Source: Nigrospora sphaerica (Eukaryota > Ascomycota > Sordariomycetes > Amphisphaeriales > Apiosporaceae). From it: a stretch of DNA of 64,000 bases. The position numbers and the translations under genes were made by a program. The notes under the pieces are model-generated. The model ran no database searches, had not been told where the DNA came from, and saw only the letters and a list, made by a program, of their open reading frames with translations. Numbering within the stretch: position 1 is the first letter of the stretch; every line of letters begins with the position of its first letter. The DNA lies in assembly GCA_018287875.1 (NCBI GenBank), contig JAGVVL010000017.1:2418001-2482000 (forward strand). The letters run 5' to 3'. Shown here in pieces: positions 1-10,799 of the stretch.

Positions 1-490
1 GAGGTGCTGCTGTTCTAGCTAGAGATCCGCGCGAGGGGATTTATGCAAGCATATGTTTAGCGGAGACCGTGAAGCGGCGCCAGTCCCCTGTTTTCGGAAA
101 GCCTCCTCTTCCCCTGGTGAAGGTGACCATTACGCTGGCCTGGTTCCGGGCATGTCTGTCTGTGGCACTGAAGATGCATGGCGAGGTGCGAAACTTAGGA
201 ACCAGGAGTCATCATAAGGAGGTAAAATCCGACAGAAACAAGGCCATATACAATGCTTCTTGGCTGTGCGACAATTGACGGCTCTATCTAATACCGACAA
301 CACGGGTTGTGTGCCCAATGAGGACAAAACGAGCGTGCTGGGATGGCTCCAGGTTTGGAATGGGGCAAAACGGATCGAGTATGTGGGTAGCTGATCGCTC
401 TTGCCGTTCCAGCCAACGGCAGCTAGAAACTTCTGATAAGAAACGACAACAGATGCAACGTCACAAGCGAACTTCCCCCCACATTGTACA

Positions 491-497
491 TATAAAA
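491..497 (+). promoter_or_regulatory. TATA box, amidase gene
   Basis: A TATAAAA heptamer lies 58 bases before the chosen amidase start codon (555), in the position expected of a fungal core promoter. The support is sequence match plus position only. The stretch before it (1-490) holds no gene I can support. Confidence 0.45.
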
Positions 498-554
498 TGG
501 AGCGAGGAGACAAGTCGCCAATTCGGTCCTTTATCTGCCAGAATTCCCTCTGAA

Positions 555-2351
555 ATGACCAACTCGGGCGAGTCGTGGCAGGCCGCCGCCGCCGCCAAGC
601 GGGAAGCCATTCTCAACTCTATCCCGGAGGCGTGGCGTTTGTCCAGCATCCCCACCGCCGACCAGCAGCCAGATGTTACGGGGCCCTACATCCGGCAGTT
701 CCTCAGTCCGAAAGAGGTGGAAATTACGGAGACAGGTGCTATCGGTATCGTCGAGAAGACGTCATCGGGGGCCTGGACGGCCGTGGAAGTCACCGAGGCC
801 TTCTGCCACCGAGCGTCGATAAGCCATCAGCTTGTAATTTTGCGTCGTCTGTCTCGGTGGCGTCTAGACTGACTCGAGTCGCCAGGTCAACTGCCTTCAC
901 GAGACTTTCTATGAGGCGGCGCTTCGGGACGCCGAGGAGCTCGACGCGTACCTGGAACAGCACGGTGAACCCAAGGGACCCCTCCATGGCCTTCCAGTCA
1001 GCCTGAAGGACCAATTCCACGTCAAAGGTGTCGAGACGACCATGGGTTACGTCGGCTGGATTGGGACCTTTGAGGGTCTCCGGATCGACAAGCGCTACAG
1101 GACGTTTGAGAGCGAGATGGTGCGTGAGCTACGCAGCCTCGGTGCGGTACTGTACTGCAAGACCAGCGTGCCGCACACCCTGATGAGCGGAGAGACGGTC
1201 AACAACATTATAGGATATACTTGGAATCCCAAGAACCGCCATCTGGCCGCCGGGGGTAGCTCTGGAGGCGAAGGCGCTCTGATCGCGCTTCGCGGGTCGC
1301 CCGGCGGCTTTGGCACCGACATTGGAGGCTCCATCCGGTCGCCAGCGGCGTCTTGCGGGCTGTTCGGGCTGCGGCCGACGACGGGCCGGCTCCCGTATCA
1401 GGGCATGGCCAACTCGATGGACGGGCAGAACAGCGTGCTCAGCGTCGTCGGGCCGCTCGCCGCGTCGGCCGATGACGTGCGCCTGCTAACGCGCGCCATC
1501 CTGTCGGCCGAGCCCTGGCTCCACGACCCGCTCGTGGCCGAGATGCCCTGGCACGAGGGCCTCGAGGAGGATACGCGGCGCCTCCTCGCCGCCTCGGACC
1601 TCGGCGCCGGCCTGCTCGCGCACGACGGCGTCGTGGCCCCGCATCCCCCGATCCGGCGCGCCCTCGCCATCGTCCGCGACGTGCTCGCCCGCACCGGCAA
1701 TAAGGTCATGGACTGGAACCCCCCCGCCCACAGCCGCATCGTCGAGCAGGTCCTCAAGACGTGGGTCTACGACGGCGGCGCTGATTTGCGCCACCAGTTC
1801 ACCCTGTCGGGCGAGCCTCCCTCGAAGCAGGTGGCCAAAATCGCCGAGGCGCGCCCGGGCGCCAGCGCGTCCGACATCGCGGCCGTGAACCGCAGCCTGA
1901 GAGGGCTGCGGAAGGAGTACCTGGACTACTGGAACAGCACCATGCAATCTTCGGGCACGGGGCGTCCCGTCGATGTCCTCGTCGTCCCCGTCGCCCCCTT
2001 CGCCGCGGCGCGCGAGGGCCGGTACGACTACTACGGATACACCATGTTTGCCAACGGCTTGGATCTCCCGAGCATTGTGGTGCCCATCACGACGGCTGAC
2101 CGCCAATTGGACGTCCCGGATACTTCGTACCGGCCGGTCAGTGAGCTGGACAGGAAGATCCAGTCCGACTGTAAGTTTTCCCCCTTCCGGCTGAGTAACA
2201 TGAGGGTGAAACCCCGCTGACTGGTGCAGACGACGCTGAGCTATACCACGGCGCACCAGTCTGTCTTCAGATCGTTGGCCGGAGGTTTCACGAAGAGAAG
2301 CTGGTGGCCATTGCTAAATGGCTGGCGGGCGAGCTTCAGAAGCTCAAATGA
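555..2351 (+). CDS. Amidase-signature family hydrolase (acetamidase-like)
   Basis: Hydrolyses carboxamides to acid and ammonia; the substrate is unknown. Exons are 555-833, 886-2170 and 2230-2351, giving 561 residues, typical of fungal acetamidase-like proteins. Both introns (52 and 59 nt) have GT..AG ends, and each join restores family sequence: SISHQL-VNCL at the first, and a C-terminus containing PVCLQIVGRRF at the second. The Ser-cisSer-Lys triad is visible: Lys134 in SLKDQF, cis-Ser218 in GGSSGG and nucleophile Ser242 in DIGGSIRSP. The 218-to-242 spacing equals the 24 residues of the classical family. No signal peptide is seen, so it is probably cytosolic. The ATG at 555 is preferred because upstream in-frame residues show no family similarity. 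Without splicing the gene looks broken near 870 and 2220; it is not. Confidence 0.9.
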
Positions 2352-3054
2352 GTCCGAGGATGCCAGCTAGGTTTGTCTGTCACCCCAAACATAGGCTGCC
2401 GCTGTAACTTCTTTTCGGGTATTGTATATAGGCGCCCTGGCTGTTGATAGTAAGCCAGTGAACATGTGGCGATATCCATTTCAGCCTCAGGCCACATGCC
2501 ACTGTCGTCCTTGACTCGATTACTACTCATGATCCTCAGCTGCACCACGATTCACACGCACATAAGCACCAAAGCATTTGGCAAAGGATGGCGGGCTATC
2601 GCACAGATGTGAAGCGTCTCTGTTCACCTGGTTGAGGTATTGGAATAGCTGGAAGGTGGTATTCTAGGAGAGGTATGGACCCCTGAGGTTGCGGCTGAGG
2701 ATCTACATGTCTACTTTAGGTATAGGATTGGATACCAGGTGCTCCAGTACTAGTCGGAAGTGCTTACTCCCCGGCCATATTAGGTAGGTAAGTTGGAGCG
2801 GTACCCGTATTTATTAGGCAGCTGGTGTGGTTAGTCCACCATTCACTGCCCGGTTGACTCAATTGGCGCCGGCTTCGCACACCTGGTATTATACCGTACC
2901 GCGCTCCTGAATATGGAGTAATGACCAAGAGCATCCTTTCTACATCAACAAGTACTTCATACGCAACCCCCCCTAGGTGCTCATCCGGCATCAATGCTTC
3001 GATACATTCATTAGAAACTATTCCCTGGCGTTGGCGCTGTCACTGAAAATCGTC
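2352..3054. other. Intergenic, no gene seen
   Basis: About 700 bases between the amidase stop and the SDR-fusion start. Only short unsupported reading frames occur. It presumably holds the amidase 3' end and the promoter of the next gene. Confidence 0.5.
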
Positions 3055-6000
3055 ATGGAGCTGCCACCCCCAAACCCCAAAATCTGCCGGCTTGCCGAGA
3101 AGATCTCAGCAATGCCGACGGAGCTGATCGAGTCGTTCATCAAAGACCTGCCCTTGCACCGTGTCCTCGAGCTTTCGCTTGCTCCAACGGCCGGCCCAAG
3201 GTTGCTTTGGGCTGTTGAAAACAGCGTTGCCTGGGCAGGCTTGTTTCGACCGCATTCAGACGAAGGCGACAACACGGCACCTTCGCCGTCGAGGCCGGAC
3301 TCGAGCCCAACAAGCCAGCTACCGCAGCTTCAACGGCTGTATGAGTCCGCCAACCTGATCGCCTGGAATACGTGCCGCACCGAGGCCATGAATGCGACAA
3401 AGGAACGGGGAATGCCCAGGCATGGGCCTCTCTGCTCCTGTGCAAGGAGCCAGCAGCCGATACGCGAAAGACTCTCACATCTTCAGATTACAGGCCGACC
3501 TATGCAGGCGCACGAGCAAAACACATTTATGAATCGTCTGAAGGCGAACTTCGTCCTCATGTTTGCCGACTGCTTTCTGCAATGTCAGTCTAAGCGTCTC
3601 ATCTCGCTCTGCGTCTTTCTCCCCAGAGATGAGAAGTGGGTGACGCAGTCTCATGTCTCGGAGGACTACCCCGGAGTCGAGGCCGAGCCATGGGCAAACT
3701 ATCTACAGCAGCGGTCTGGTGAAATGACGGTGGCTGAGCTCGCCAGCCGGTTGAGCCACCGTCCATGGACTGCCGAACAAGCTCAGGATGTCTCTCCACG
3801 TCTCTTCGCTGCCGCCGATTCCTTACGCCAGGCGAAATCTGCCGAGCTGGCCCGTCTTGCGGATCTCCACCGACGGTATCCGTACATACTCAAGCGGGCC
3901 TTCGCTCCACAGGAAAGCGGCGGAGGCTCGAATCACATCCAAAGCGCGCTGCGTCGCGACGCGGAAATGGTACTCACAGGAGTGCTACTGCCATCGTTTC
4001 GCAAAAGTCAGGCAATGCCACAGCGGCAGCGAGCTGGATGGTACCGTTTCCGTTACCCCCATCCGGATTTGGTTCCCTACGACTGGTGTCTTCGACTCGT
4101 TTGGTTTATGACCCAGAAGTATGCAATTCCCGAGGGCGACGGCGATGTGGCCACGGGGGTTTACCCAAGCGCGTTGATTCCCGACCTCAGACGTGCCAAC
4201 GACGGCTTGGAATTCATACACAGCATTGAACTTCCAGGTGCGCTTCGCCGCATCACAGCCGGTCCAATCCAGGACATCCGCCATATGGACTATCGGAAGG
4301 AAGGCCCGTTTCGCATTCTACCCAACGGTTCCGGTCCCGGGAATATAATACCAATGGCCCCCCATGTTCTCGCCGAGCTGGATTGGTTGGAATCCTTCTG
4401 CCGGTGTGTGGAATGGGCAGAGGCCAACGCTTCGGCACTTGGTATCGACATCCAGATGTTCCAAAACGCACTGAAGCTGAAAGGTACAAACGTTTCCGCT
4501 TCTCCAATGCCGGCCTGGAGGGTACTCTCGAGTAAAGAAGACTACGAAGAGTTCATTTCGAACGAAACTCCCGAGATTCTTGCGCAGCAGTTACGGGCCG
4601 ACTCGGATCAATGCGATGCCCTGAATCCCACCAAGCTCCCTAGTCTGTTGGCTCTGTATTTGCCCGCCGCCAGCTCGCCCCGAGCCAAGGAGATATCCCG
4701 CTACCTGCTCCCAGGCTTTGAAGAGGACCTTCAACAGCTCATGTACGAGGATCTTGTCAACAAGCTCCAGATTCACATCCGACAGGCTCCAGAATTGGAG
4801 CAACCTGCGGATAAGCAACAGCTTGTCTGTGATGTCATGGAGACGGGGGAGTCACCCACTGCCCCGTTACAGAACCCTAGGAATACAAGCTGGAAAGAAT
4901 CCGTGGAACATTTCGTATCATCTCAGCCAGGCTTGTCCGGTCAGCAAGGGCGAACCTGCTATATCTGTCGTATGCGGATACAGAAACCTCACCACACACT
5001 TCCGTCTATGTGTGAGCCTTGTGGCGAGTTCAACCTGGCTGGCTCCAAATTGTCGCTGCCCGAGAGCTTGAATCTGTCGAACAAGGTGGCTCTTGTGACG
5101 GGAGCGCGGATCAATTTGGGCTTCCACACGGCGCTTCGACTGTTGCGGTGCGGCGCCAAGGTAATCGTTACGACACGATATCCTCGGGATGCAGCCGCTC
5201 GTTACACGGCAGAACCTGACCACGAAGGGTGGATCGAAAGATTGTTCATTTGTGGTGCCGACTTCCGATCCGCAAAGGATGCATTCGCCCTTGTCAATCA
5301 AGTCAAGAAACTCCTTGCCCAAGAAAGCCCCTCGGGGCGTCTCGACATTCTCATCAACAACGCTGCCCAAACATTAACTGATAGTCTGGCTAAAGAGGAG
5401 AAAGCGGTTCGGAGAGAGAAATTACTGGAGTTTGGTGGCGAACAGTCGGTGCCATGCCACCTTCTGACGCTGTCGCCCTCACACGTATACACCGCGCGGG
5501 TACGAGGGGTCGACCCAGAGAGCCGTTTACTGAAGTCCAGCGGCCACGAGCAGACATTTCTAAGCGATCCAGACGATCGCTCCAAAGAGCTGGAGCTTCG
5601 CATGTCGGAAATGCAACTCGACGCACCAGCTGGTCCCTCATCATGGGTCCAGTCCTTGTCCGAGATTCCGTACGAAGACGTGATATCGGCACACAGTGTT
5701 AATACATTCGTGCCCTTGATCCTGGTGCGAGAACTCCTTCCCCTGCTTCGCGGGGAGCCCGGGCAGGACAGCCAAGCCTCGGGTTACATTGTGAACGTGT
5801 CGTCGCGCGAGGGAATCTTCGAGTCGACGGCGACGAGCGGCGCCAAGAATGGGCGCCATGTCCACACCAACATGTCCAAAGCCGGCCTCAACATGATCAC
5901 CGAGACAGAGGCGGCCCCGGCGTGGCGAAAGCACGGCGTGGCAATGAACACGGTGGATCCCGGCTACATGTCGGCGGCGCCCGAGTACGAGAATGCCTTT

Positions 6001-6153
6001 GGCGGGGAACGGCCGATCGGCTGGGAGGATGGCGCCGGCCGCGTGTTGTGGCCCATCGCCATGGCCGAGACGGGCCAGTCCGGTCCGATCTGGGGGCGGT
6101 TCTTGAAGCACTACGGTGCGAAGCGAGTGGACGTTCGTCTGGGAAGAGGATGA
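3055..6153 (+). CDS. Large protein with Cys4 motif and C-terminal atypical short-chain dehydrogenase domain
   Basis: A single exon of 1,032 residues. Residues 1-620 are not recognised; the first 60 (MPTELIESFIKDLPLHRVLEL) loosely recall an F-box-like helix. A C-x2-C-x14-C-x2-C motif at Cys635/638/653/656 looks like a small zinc-binding knuckle. Residues about 670-1010 are an NAD(P)-binding SDR: cofactor motif TGARINLGF near 681, LDILINNAAQ, and VNVSSREG with Ser916/917. The usual YxxxK is TNMSK (Thr938, Lys942), so the catalytic Tyr is Thr. An insert of about 100 residues follows the NNA motif. I recall a subgroup of plant and fungal SDR-like proteins with an HTNMxKAxLNM signature; membership is inferred. 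The frame is open from 2977, but ATG 3055 removes an unconvincing leader of 26 residues. Dehydrogenase activity is doubtful without the Tyr. Confidence 0.75.
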   Translation: MELPPPNPKICRLAEKISAMPTELIESFIKDLPLHRVLELSLAPTAGPRLLWAVENSVAWAGLFRPHSDEGDNTAPSPSRPDSSPTSQLPQLQRLYESANLIAWNTCRTEAMNATKERGMPRHGPLCSCARSQQPIRERLSHLQITGRPMQAHEQNTFMNRLKANFVLMFADCFLQCQSKRLISLCVFLPRDEKWVTQSHVSEDYPGVEAEPWANYLQQRSGEMTVAELASRLSHRPWTAEQAQDVSPRLFAAADSLRQAKSAELARLADLHRRYPYILKRAFAPQESGGGSNHIQSALRRDAEMVLTGVLLPSFRKSQAMPQRQRAGWYRFRYPHPDLVPYDWCLRLVWFMTQKYAIPEGDGDVATGVYPSALIPDLRRANDGLEFIHSIELPGALRRITAGPIQDIRHMDYRKEGPFRILPNGSGPGNIIPMAPHVLAELDWLESFCRCVEWAEANASALGIDIQMFQNALKLKGTNVSASPMPAWRVLSSKEDYEEFISNETPEILAQQLRADSDQCDALNPTKLPSLLALYLPAASSPRAKEISRYLLPGFEEDLQQLMYEDLVNKLQIHIRQAPELEQPADKQQLVCDVMETGESPTAPLQNPRNTSWKESVEHFVSSQPGLSGQQGRTCYICRMRIQKPHHTLPSMCEPCGEFNLAGSKLSLPESLNLSNKVALVTGARINLGFHTALRLLRCGAKVIVTTRYPRDAAARYTAEPDHEGWIERLFICGADFRSAKDAFALVNQVKKLLAQESPSGRLDILINNAAQTLTDSLAKEEKAVRREKLLEFGGEQSVPCHLLTLSPSHVYTARVRGVDPESRLLKSSGHEQTFLSDPDDRSKELELRMSEMQLDAPAGPSSWVQSLSEIPYEDVISAHSVNTFVPLILVRELLPLLRGEPGQDSQASGYIVNVSSREGIFESTATSGAKNGRHVHTNMSKAGLNMITETEAAPAWRKHGVAMNTVDPGYMSAAPEYENAFGGERPIGWEDGAGRVLWPIAMAETGQSGPIWGRFLKHYGAKRVDVRLGRG

Positions 6154-7884
6154 GGCCAGAAGCCGCAGCAGGGGCTCTAGCCTGACCGGGAGGGAGCCCT
6201 GTATGGCCAACCGGCACGGGAAAGAAAGGCAAACTCAATGCGGTGACTTTTGGAGCTCCTAGACAGAATAATACCGTTAAAACACACCATATTAATAAAG
6301 ATCCGATTTCACCACTGCTCTTGCCGTATCGTGGGTATGTAAAGGGGAGCCTCCTCACTTCTCTGCTCCTGGTTTCATCCACCCCCCCTCCCTCTTTCCC
6401 TCCCTTCCTCTCTCTCCAATCAAGCGTGCCAGCCTACTTCCGTTCAATATGTACATAGTGCCGAGGTTGCCTCTACCAGGGCCGGCTCGCAGTTTGCACC
6501 CTATATTTGTGAGATACTAGCATGTCGGGCTTGGGCTACCATGCTCCTGGGTGTATACCAAACTTACGGGCTTTACATATGCTCCAAGAAGTAAAACCGC
6601 ACGGTGTTCGGAGCCACGCAATGGGCAGAGAACATAAGAGGCCACAGAGAGACGCGGCGAGGCCCGTCCCGAACACACACGGTCGAGTTGGAGACGGTGG
6701 TCAGCACACAGGTGGTGCATAACCGGCCGCTTCTTGGTTATGTTGCCGCCTATCACAGCCGAGTCGACCCCCTGTAAGCTGAAAGGCGGTTTGGTACAGC
6801 CTGCAGGCAATAGTCCAGCCGGGGCCCCGGTTCCTGCCCGTCGGCTAGCTCACTCAACGTCTCTTGGCCAGAACGACCGTTGCTGAGCTCACGGGTGGCT
6901 TGACATGGGGCCACGCGAGTGGCCCGCTCACGCAGTCGTGACGGCTCCGCACCAAGTCACCCAACCAGCCGAGAGCGTGAGGCTGATTTCGGAACCCGGG
7001 GCATCCGTCGTTGCCGAACTCAGCCTGTCCGCCGAACGACATCCCGCCAATGACGGGCCCTCGTGCTGGCCACGCCATGCCAATAGTTTATTTCCACCAC
7101 GAACCCTCATCTCGATGTTCTCGAGGGCCCCGCCGCGCTTCGCCGTCGCTGTACGGCCTCTGCAGACGCTGGAGAGGAGCCGTGACCGATTGGACTTTTA
7201 CGTCTACCAGCTCGGCTTGGCCTGCAGCGTCATGGGTGGCATACAATTTTGCTGGCAGCGGCCGTACAGGCTAAATGGACGAGGTCCACAGCCAACGCCC
7301 GCGGAGGCGAGGCCGGAGACGCATTCTGCATTATATGGTGTGGCCAGGTGAAGGTACTTAGATTGGAATAGACGTCATGATGTCTCTCCATTGGTTGCTA
7401 TATTTAGGCCCCCCCCCCCATGTTTCGCGTGGTGCTCTTGGGCCTGGTTGCAGACAGCGAGACTGACGATGGGGTCCAGGCAGAAGCAGCCTGCTCCATG
7501 GTGTGGGTTGAGGCCCCGTAATAACGGGGTAGCGGTGGCCGGCCGGCAAATATCGAGGGTATCCCGTCCTGGGCAAAGCGAACCGTGACGCCTTCCATGT
7601 ATCCTGGGCACTTCGAGGGCATTCTGGACTCCGGCACGATGACGTGCAGGCCACCTCGTTCGAGTACGGTGTGCCGAAAGCAGGTTATGACCTCCTTCGG
7701 CTGCGCATGGCTCGGCAACGTGGAATCGATGAGCGGCTTTGCCTGCGGGCGAGAGAGGGGAGGTCGGCTTATAAAAGGGGCCCGGGGACTGGGAAAGGAG
7801 AGGGGAGGGCCATGAATCCTGACAAAGCGTCTCTCTACACTTTCTGAACAGCATCAAGGTCCAACTCCGGAGACGGACAGCACC
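6154..7884. other. Intergenic, no supportable gene
   Basis: 1.7 kb. The frame 6905-7351 (148 codons) has no recognisable domain and no convincing start or splice context. The interval ends with the promoter of the secreted oxidase. Confidence 0.45.
7770..7776 (+). promoter_or_regulatory. TATA box, BBE-type oxidase gene
   Basis: TATAAAA inside a GGCTTATAAAAGGGGC context, 108 bases before the start codon at 7885. The strong match and spacing make it a likely core promoter. Confidence 0.6.
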
Positions 7885-9375
7885 ATGGCCCCCTTTTCCT
7901 CCCTAGTCCTGCTCACGGCCGGCCTCCTGGGGCTGGCCAGCGCCGACACGTGCTCAGCCGTGGCCGAAACCTCGTCCGTCGACGTCAAGTACCCCATCTC
8001 GCCCGCCTACGGCATCGAGCAGAGCGACTACTGGTCGTCGTCGTGCGCCGCGCTCAAGCCCACGTGCATCATGTTCCCCAAGTCGGCCGAGGAGGTGGCC
8101 GTCATCGTCAAGGCGCTCAACGACAACGACGAGACGTTCGCCATCAAGTCGGGCGGGCACAACCCCAACAACTACTTCTCGAGCGTCAAGGGGGGGCCCC
8201 TGATCTCGACGCAGAAGATGGACCAGGTGCTGCTCGACCGCGAGACGGGCATCGCGCGCGTCGGGCCGGGCATCCGGCTCGACGAGATCGCGGCGCAGCT
8301 GCAGGGGACGGGCTGGACCTTCGTGGGCGGGCGCATCGGCAACACGGGCGTCGGCGGGCTCGTGCTCGGCGGCGGGCTCTCGTACATGTCGGCGCAGTAC
8401 GGGTGGGCGGCGTCGTCGGTGGTCGAGTTCGAGGTGGTGCTGGCCAACGGCACGGTGACGACGGCGTCGGCGGCGCGCAACGGCGACCTGTTCCGCGCCC
8501 TCAAGGGCGGCGGCAACCTGTTCGGCATCGTCACGGCCTACGTGCTGCAGACGCACCGCCAGGGCGACGTCTGGGGCGGCAACCTCGTGTACCTGCGCTC
8601 GCCGGCGACCGACGCCAAGCTGCTGCGCGCCGTCCGCGACTTCACCGAGTACAACGACGACGACCGCGCCGCCGTCATCGTGACGGCCGAGCGGTCGACT
8701 GCCAACGCCATCGACTCGTGGATCCTGTTCCTCTTCTACGACGGCGCCGACGTGCCCGCCCACGTCTTCGCCAACTTCACCGCCGCCGGGCCCGTGCTCG
8801 ACACCTGCAAGGTGCAGACGTACGCGCAGCTCATCGGCGGCAGCAACTGGGTCATCGTCAAGGCCTCGGTCGTCGACATCTCGACCGAGACGGTGCCGCT
8901 GCCGGCCGCCGCCGACGCCGGCTTCTTCGACGCGCTGCACGCGCACTGGCGCAACGTCTCGGGCGCCGTGCAGCTCGAGCCCGGCATCGTCGCCTCCATC
9001 GCCTACCAGCCGTTCCCGCGCCGCATCGCCGCCGCCGCCCGCGCGCGCGGCCCCGACCTCATCGGCGCCGACGCCGACCTCGACCGCGTCATCATCGAGA
9101 TCAACTACAGCTTCCTGCTGCCGACGAGCTACGACCGCATGGCCGACACGGTCGAGGCCACCTACACGGGCGTCCGGCAGCGCGTCGCCGAGTGGCAGCG
9201 CGCCGGCCGCCTCCGCGACGGCTACCTGCCCGTCTTCATGAACTACGCCTTCTACCGCCAGGACTACTTCGGCCGCCTCAAGCCCGAGAACGCCGCCTTT
9301 GCCCGGCGCGTCGCCCAGGACGTCGATCCCGAGGGCTTCTTCTGGAAGCGAACGGGCGGCTTCCGTCCGAAATGA
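7885..9375 (+). CDS. Secreted FAD-dependent oxidoreductase, BBE/GOOX type
   Basis: 496 residues, no intron, usual length for fungal secreted flavo-oxidases that oxidise sugars or small metabolites; the substrate cannot be read from sequence. A signal peptide (hydrophobic residues 3-20, cleavage near ASA-DTC) sends it to the secretory route. The PCMH-type FAD domain includes FAIKSGGHNPNN with His92, the expected covalent FAD attachment site, and TGVGGLVLGGGLS. The second attachment Cys of bicovalent members (G-x-C before GVGG) is Ile151 here, so only one covalent bond is predicted. The C-terminal BBE domain ends in NYAFYRQDYFGRLK and DPEGFFWKRTGG. Very high third-position GC produces long spurious frames on both strands. 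It converges on the superoxide dismutase gene with about 600 bases between stops. Confidence 0.9.
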   Translation: MAPFSSLVLLTAGLLGLASADTCSAVAETSSVDVKYPISPAYGIEQSDYWSSSCAALKPTCIMFPKSAEEVAVIVKALNDNDETFAIKSGGHNPNNYFSSVKGGPLISTQKMDQVLLDRETGIARVGPGIRLDEIAAQLQGTGWTFVGGRIGNTGVGGLVLGGGLSYMSAQYGWAASSVVEFEVVLANGTVTTASAARNGDLFRALKGGGNLFGIVTAYVLQTHRQGDVWGGNLVYLRSPATDAKLLRAVRDFTEYNDDDRAAVIVTAERSTANAIDSWILFLFYDGADVPAHVFANFTAAGPVLDTCKVQTYAQLIGGSNWVIVKASVVDISTETVPLPAAADAGFFDALHAHWRNVSGAVQLEPGIVASIAYQPFPRRIAAAARARGPDLIGADADLDRVIIEINYSFLLPTSYDRMADTVEATYTGVRQRVAEWQRAGRLRDGYLPVFMNYAFYRQDYFGRLKPENAAFARRVAQDVDPEGFFWKRTGGFRPK

Positions 9376-9974
9376 ACGTGCCGCACTGCCGTGGCACCGC
9401 CGGGACAATGGAATGTGCATATGGTAGACCCGGCGGGACTCACGTAGCCATGACGAATGTAAAAAGTCCGAATTGGGCATGACCACGTATACCCTGCGCC
9501 GGCGTGACCCGGTTGGCCCGATCTGCCACCCAATGCGTGAATGCCCTGTGTCGGTAAGCGGGGACGTCCGGGGGCGTCGGGGAACTCGTCTTGAAGAGAA
9601 TGCGGCACTTTGCAACGGCCAGGTGATACTCTGTGAGGGTAACTGGGCCCTCTTCCCCCTCACAAACTTCCCCGTCCGGCGAGCGCAAAATAAACTGCGC
9701 TCCATTCCCGGCGTGCTTCATGGCGATGACGCTGCCTTATGTGGCCGGGGAATCCTTGGGAAGCGCAACAGCAACGGTGACGACAATCCACGTAACGGTC
9801 GGCCGGGCCACGGGCTTCTATGAAACCCACGACGCAGACAGGCGCACGAAGATTGAGCATGGGATACCCCACTCCTTTTATTCAAGTACATAGCCCTGTG
9901 CCCTGGACGACACTCGTTTTATCCCCCCCCCAAAAAGTACATCGCGGGTGCCCCGGCCGACGGACGGCGGCGCC
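9376..9974. other. Convergent 3' spacer
   Basis: Space between two converging genes (flavo-oxidase and superoxide dismutase). No coding signal is recognised; it presumably holds both polyadenylation regions. Confidence 0.5.
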
Positions 9975-10799
9975 TCAGGGTTTCGAGCTCGCTTCGAACC
10001 GCGCGTTGGCCTCGTCCCAGTCGACGACGCTCCAGAAGGCCTTGATGTAGTCGGGCCGCTGGTTGCGGTACTTGAGGTAGTAGGCGTGCTCCCAGACGTC
10101 GAGGGCGAGGATGGGGGTGCCGGCGGCGGCGGCGCCGACGACGGCGGCGCCCATGAGGGGGCAGTCCTGGTTGGGCGTCGTGGCGACGCGCAGGGCGCCG
10201 TCGGGGCCGCGGACGAGCCAGGCCCAGCCGGAGCCGAAGACGGCGGCGGCGGCGCGCTCGAACTCGGCGCGGAAGGCGTCGACGCTGCCGAAGGCGGCCG
10301 CGAGGGCGCGCGCGAGGGCGGCGTCGGCGGCCAGCGCCGCGCCGCCCGGCCGCAGCCCGCGCCAGAAGAGGCCGTGGTTGACGTGGCCGCCGGCGCTGTT
10401 GCGCACGGCGGCGCGGCGCGCGGCCGGCACGCGCGCCAGCCGGCCGACGAGGTCCTCGGCGGCGAGGGCGGCGAGCGCCGGCTCGTCGCGCAGCGCCGCG
10501 TTGAGGTTGTTCACGTACGCCTGGTGGTGCTTGGCGTGGTGGATTCGCATCGTCTCCTCGTCGAAGTAGGGCTCGAGCGCGTCGTAGGCGTAGGGGAGCG
10601 CCGGCAGCGTGTGCGGCCCGGCGCCGCCCGTCGCGGGGTTGCCGTTACTGCTGCCCCCGCCGCCGCCGCCGACGAGCGGGAACAGCGCGCCCGATACGGC
10701 CTCGAGGCTCGCGGGCGACAGGAAGAGGACGAGAAGGGCGACCAGCGCCGGCACGACGGCGGCCGCAAAGTAGATGCTGCGGCGGGACGCTACGGACAT
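9975..10799 (-). CDS. Superoxide dismutase, Mn/Fe family, membrane-anchored
   Basis: Converts superoxide to hydrogen peroxide and oxygen. 274 residues, about 50 longer than mitochondrial MnSOD. All four metal ligands are present: His87 (RIHHAKHH), His142 (HVNHGLFW), and Asp234 and His238 (LDVWEHAYYLKY). Gln211 in NQDCPLM sits where Mn enzymes carry their active-site Gln, so Mn is the likely metal. Instead of an arginine-rich mitochondrial presequence, residues 9-29 form one hydrophobic helix, followed by a Gly/Ser/Pro linker (43-62), which predicts a signal anchor or secreted form. It is the next gene beyond the 3' end of sidA on the same strand, separated by about 1 kb. Superoxide chemistry and iron handling are linked, but co-regulation is only a suggestion. 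Confidence 0.9.
   Translation of the reverse strand: MSVASRRSIYFAAAVVPALVALLVLFLSPASLEAVSGALFPLVGGGGGGSSNGNPATGGAGPHTLPALPYAYDALEPYFDEETMRIHHAKHHQAYVNNLNAALRDEPALAALAAEDLVGRLARVPAARRAAVRNSAGGHVNHGLFWRGLRPGGAALAADAALARALAAAFGSVDAFRAEFERAAAAVFGSGWAWLVRGPDGALRVATTPNQDCPLMGAAVVGAAAAGTPILALDVWEHAYYLKYRNQRPDYIKAFWSVVDWDEANARFEASSKP

Noticed and set aside
834..885. Apparent frameshift or stop within the amidase
   Set aside because: Explained by a 52-nt intron; the join restores the conserved SHQLVNC sequence.
7950..9705. Long frames (510 codons plus strand, 583 codons minus strand) overlapping the BBE oxidase
   Set aside because: They are Arg/Ala/Val-rich shadows caused by high GC at third codon positions; only the 7885 frame has domains and a signal peptide.
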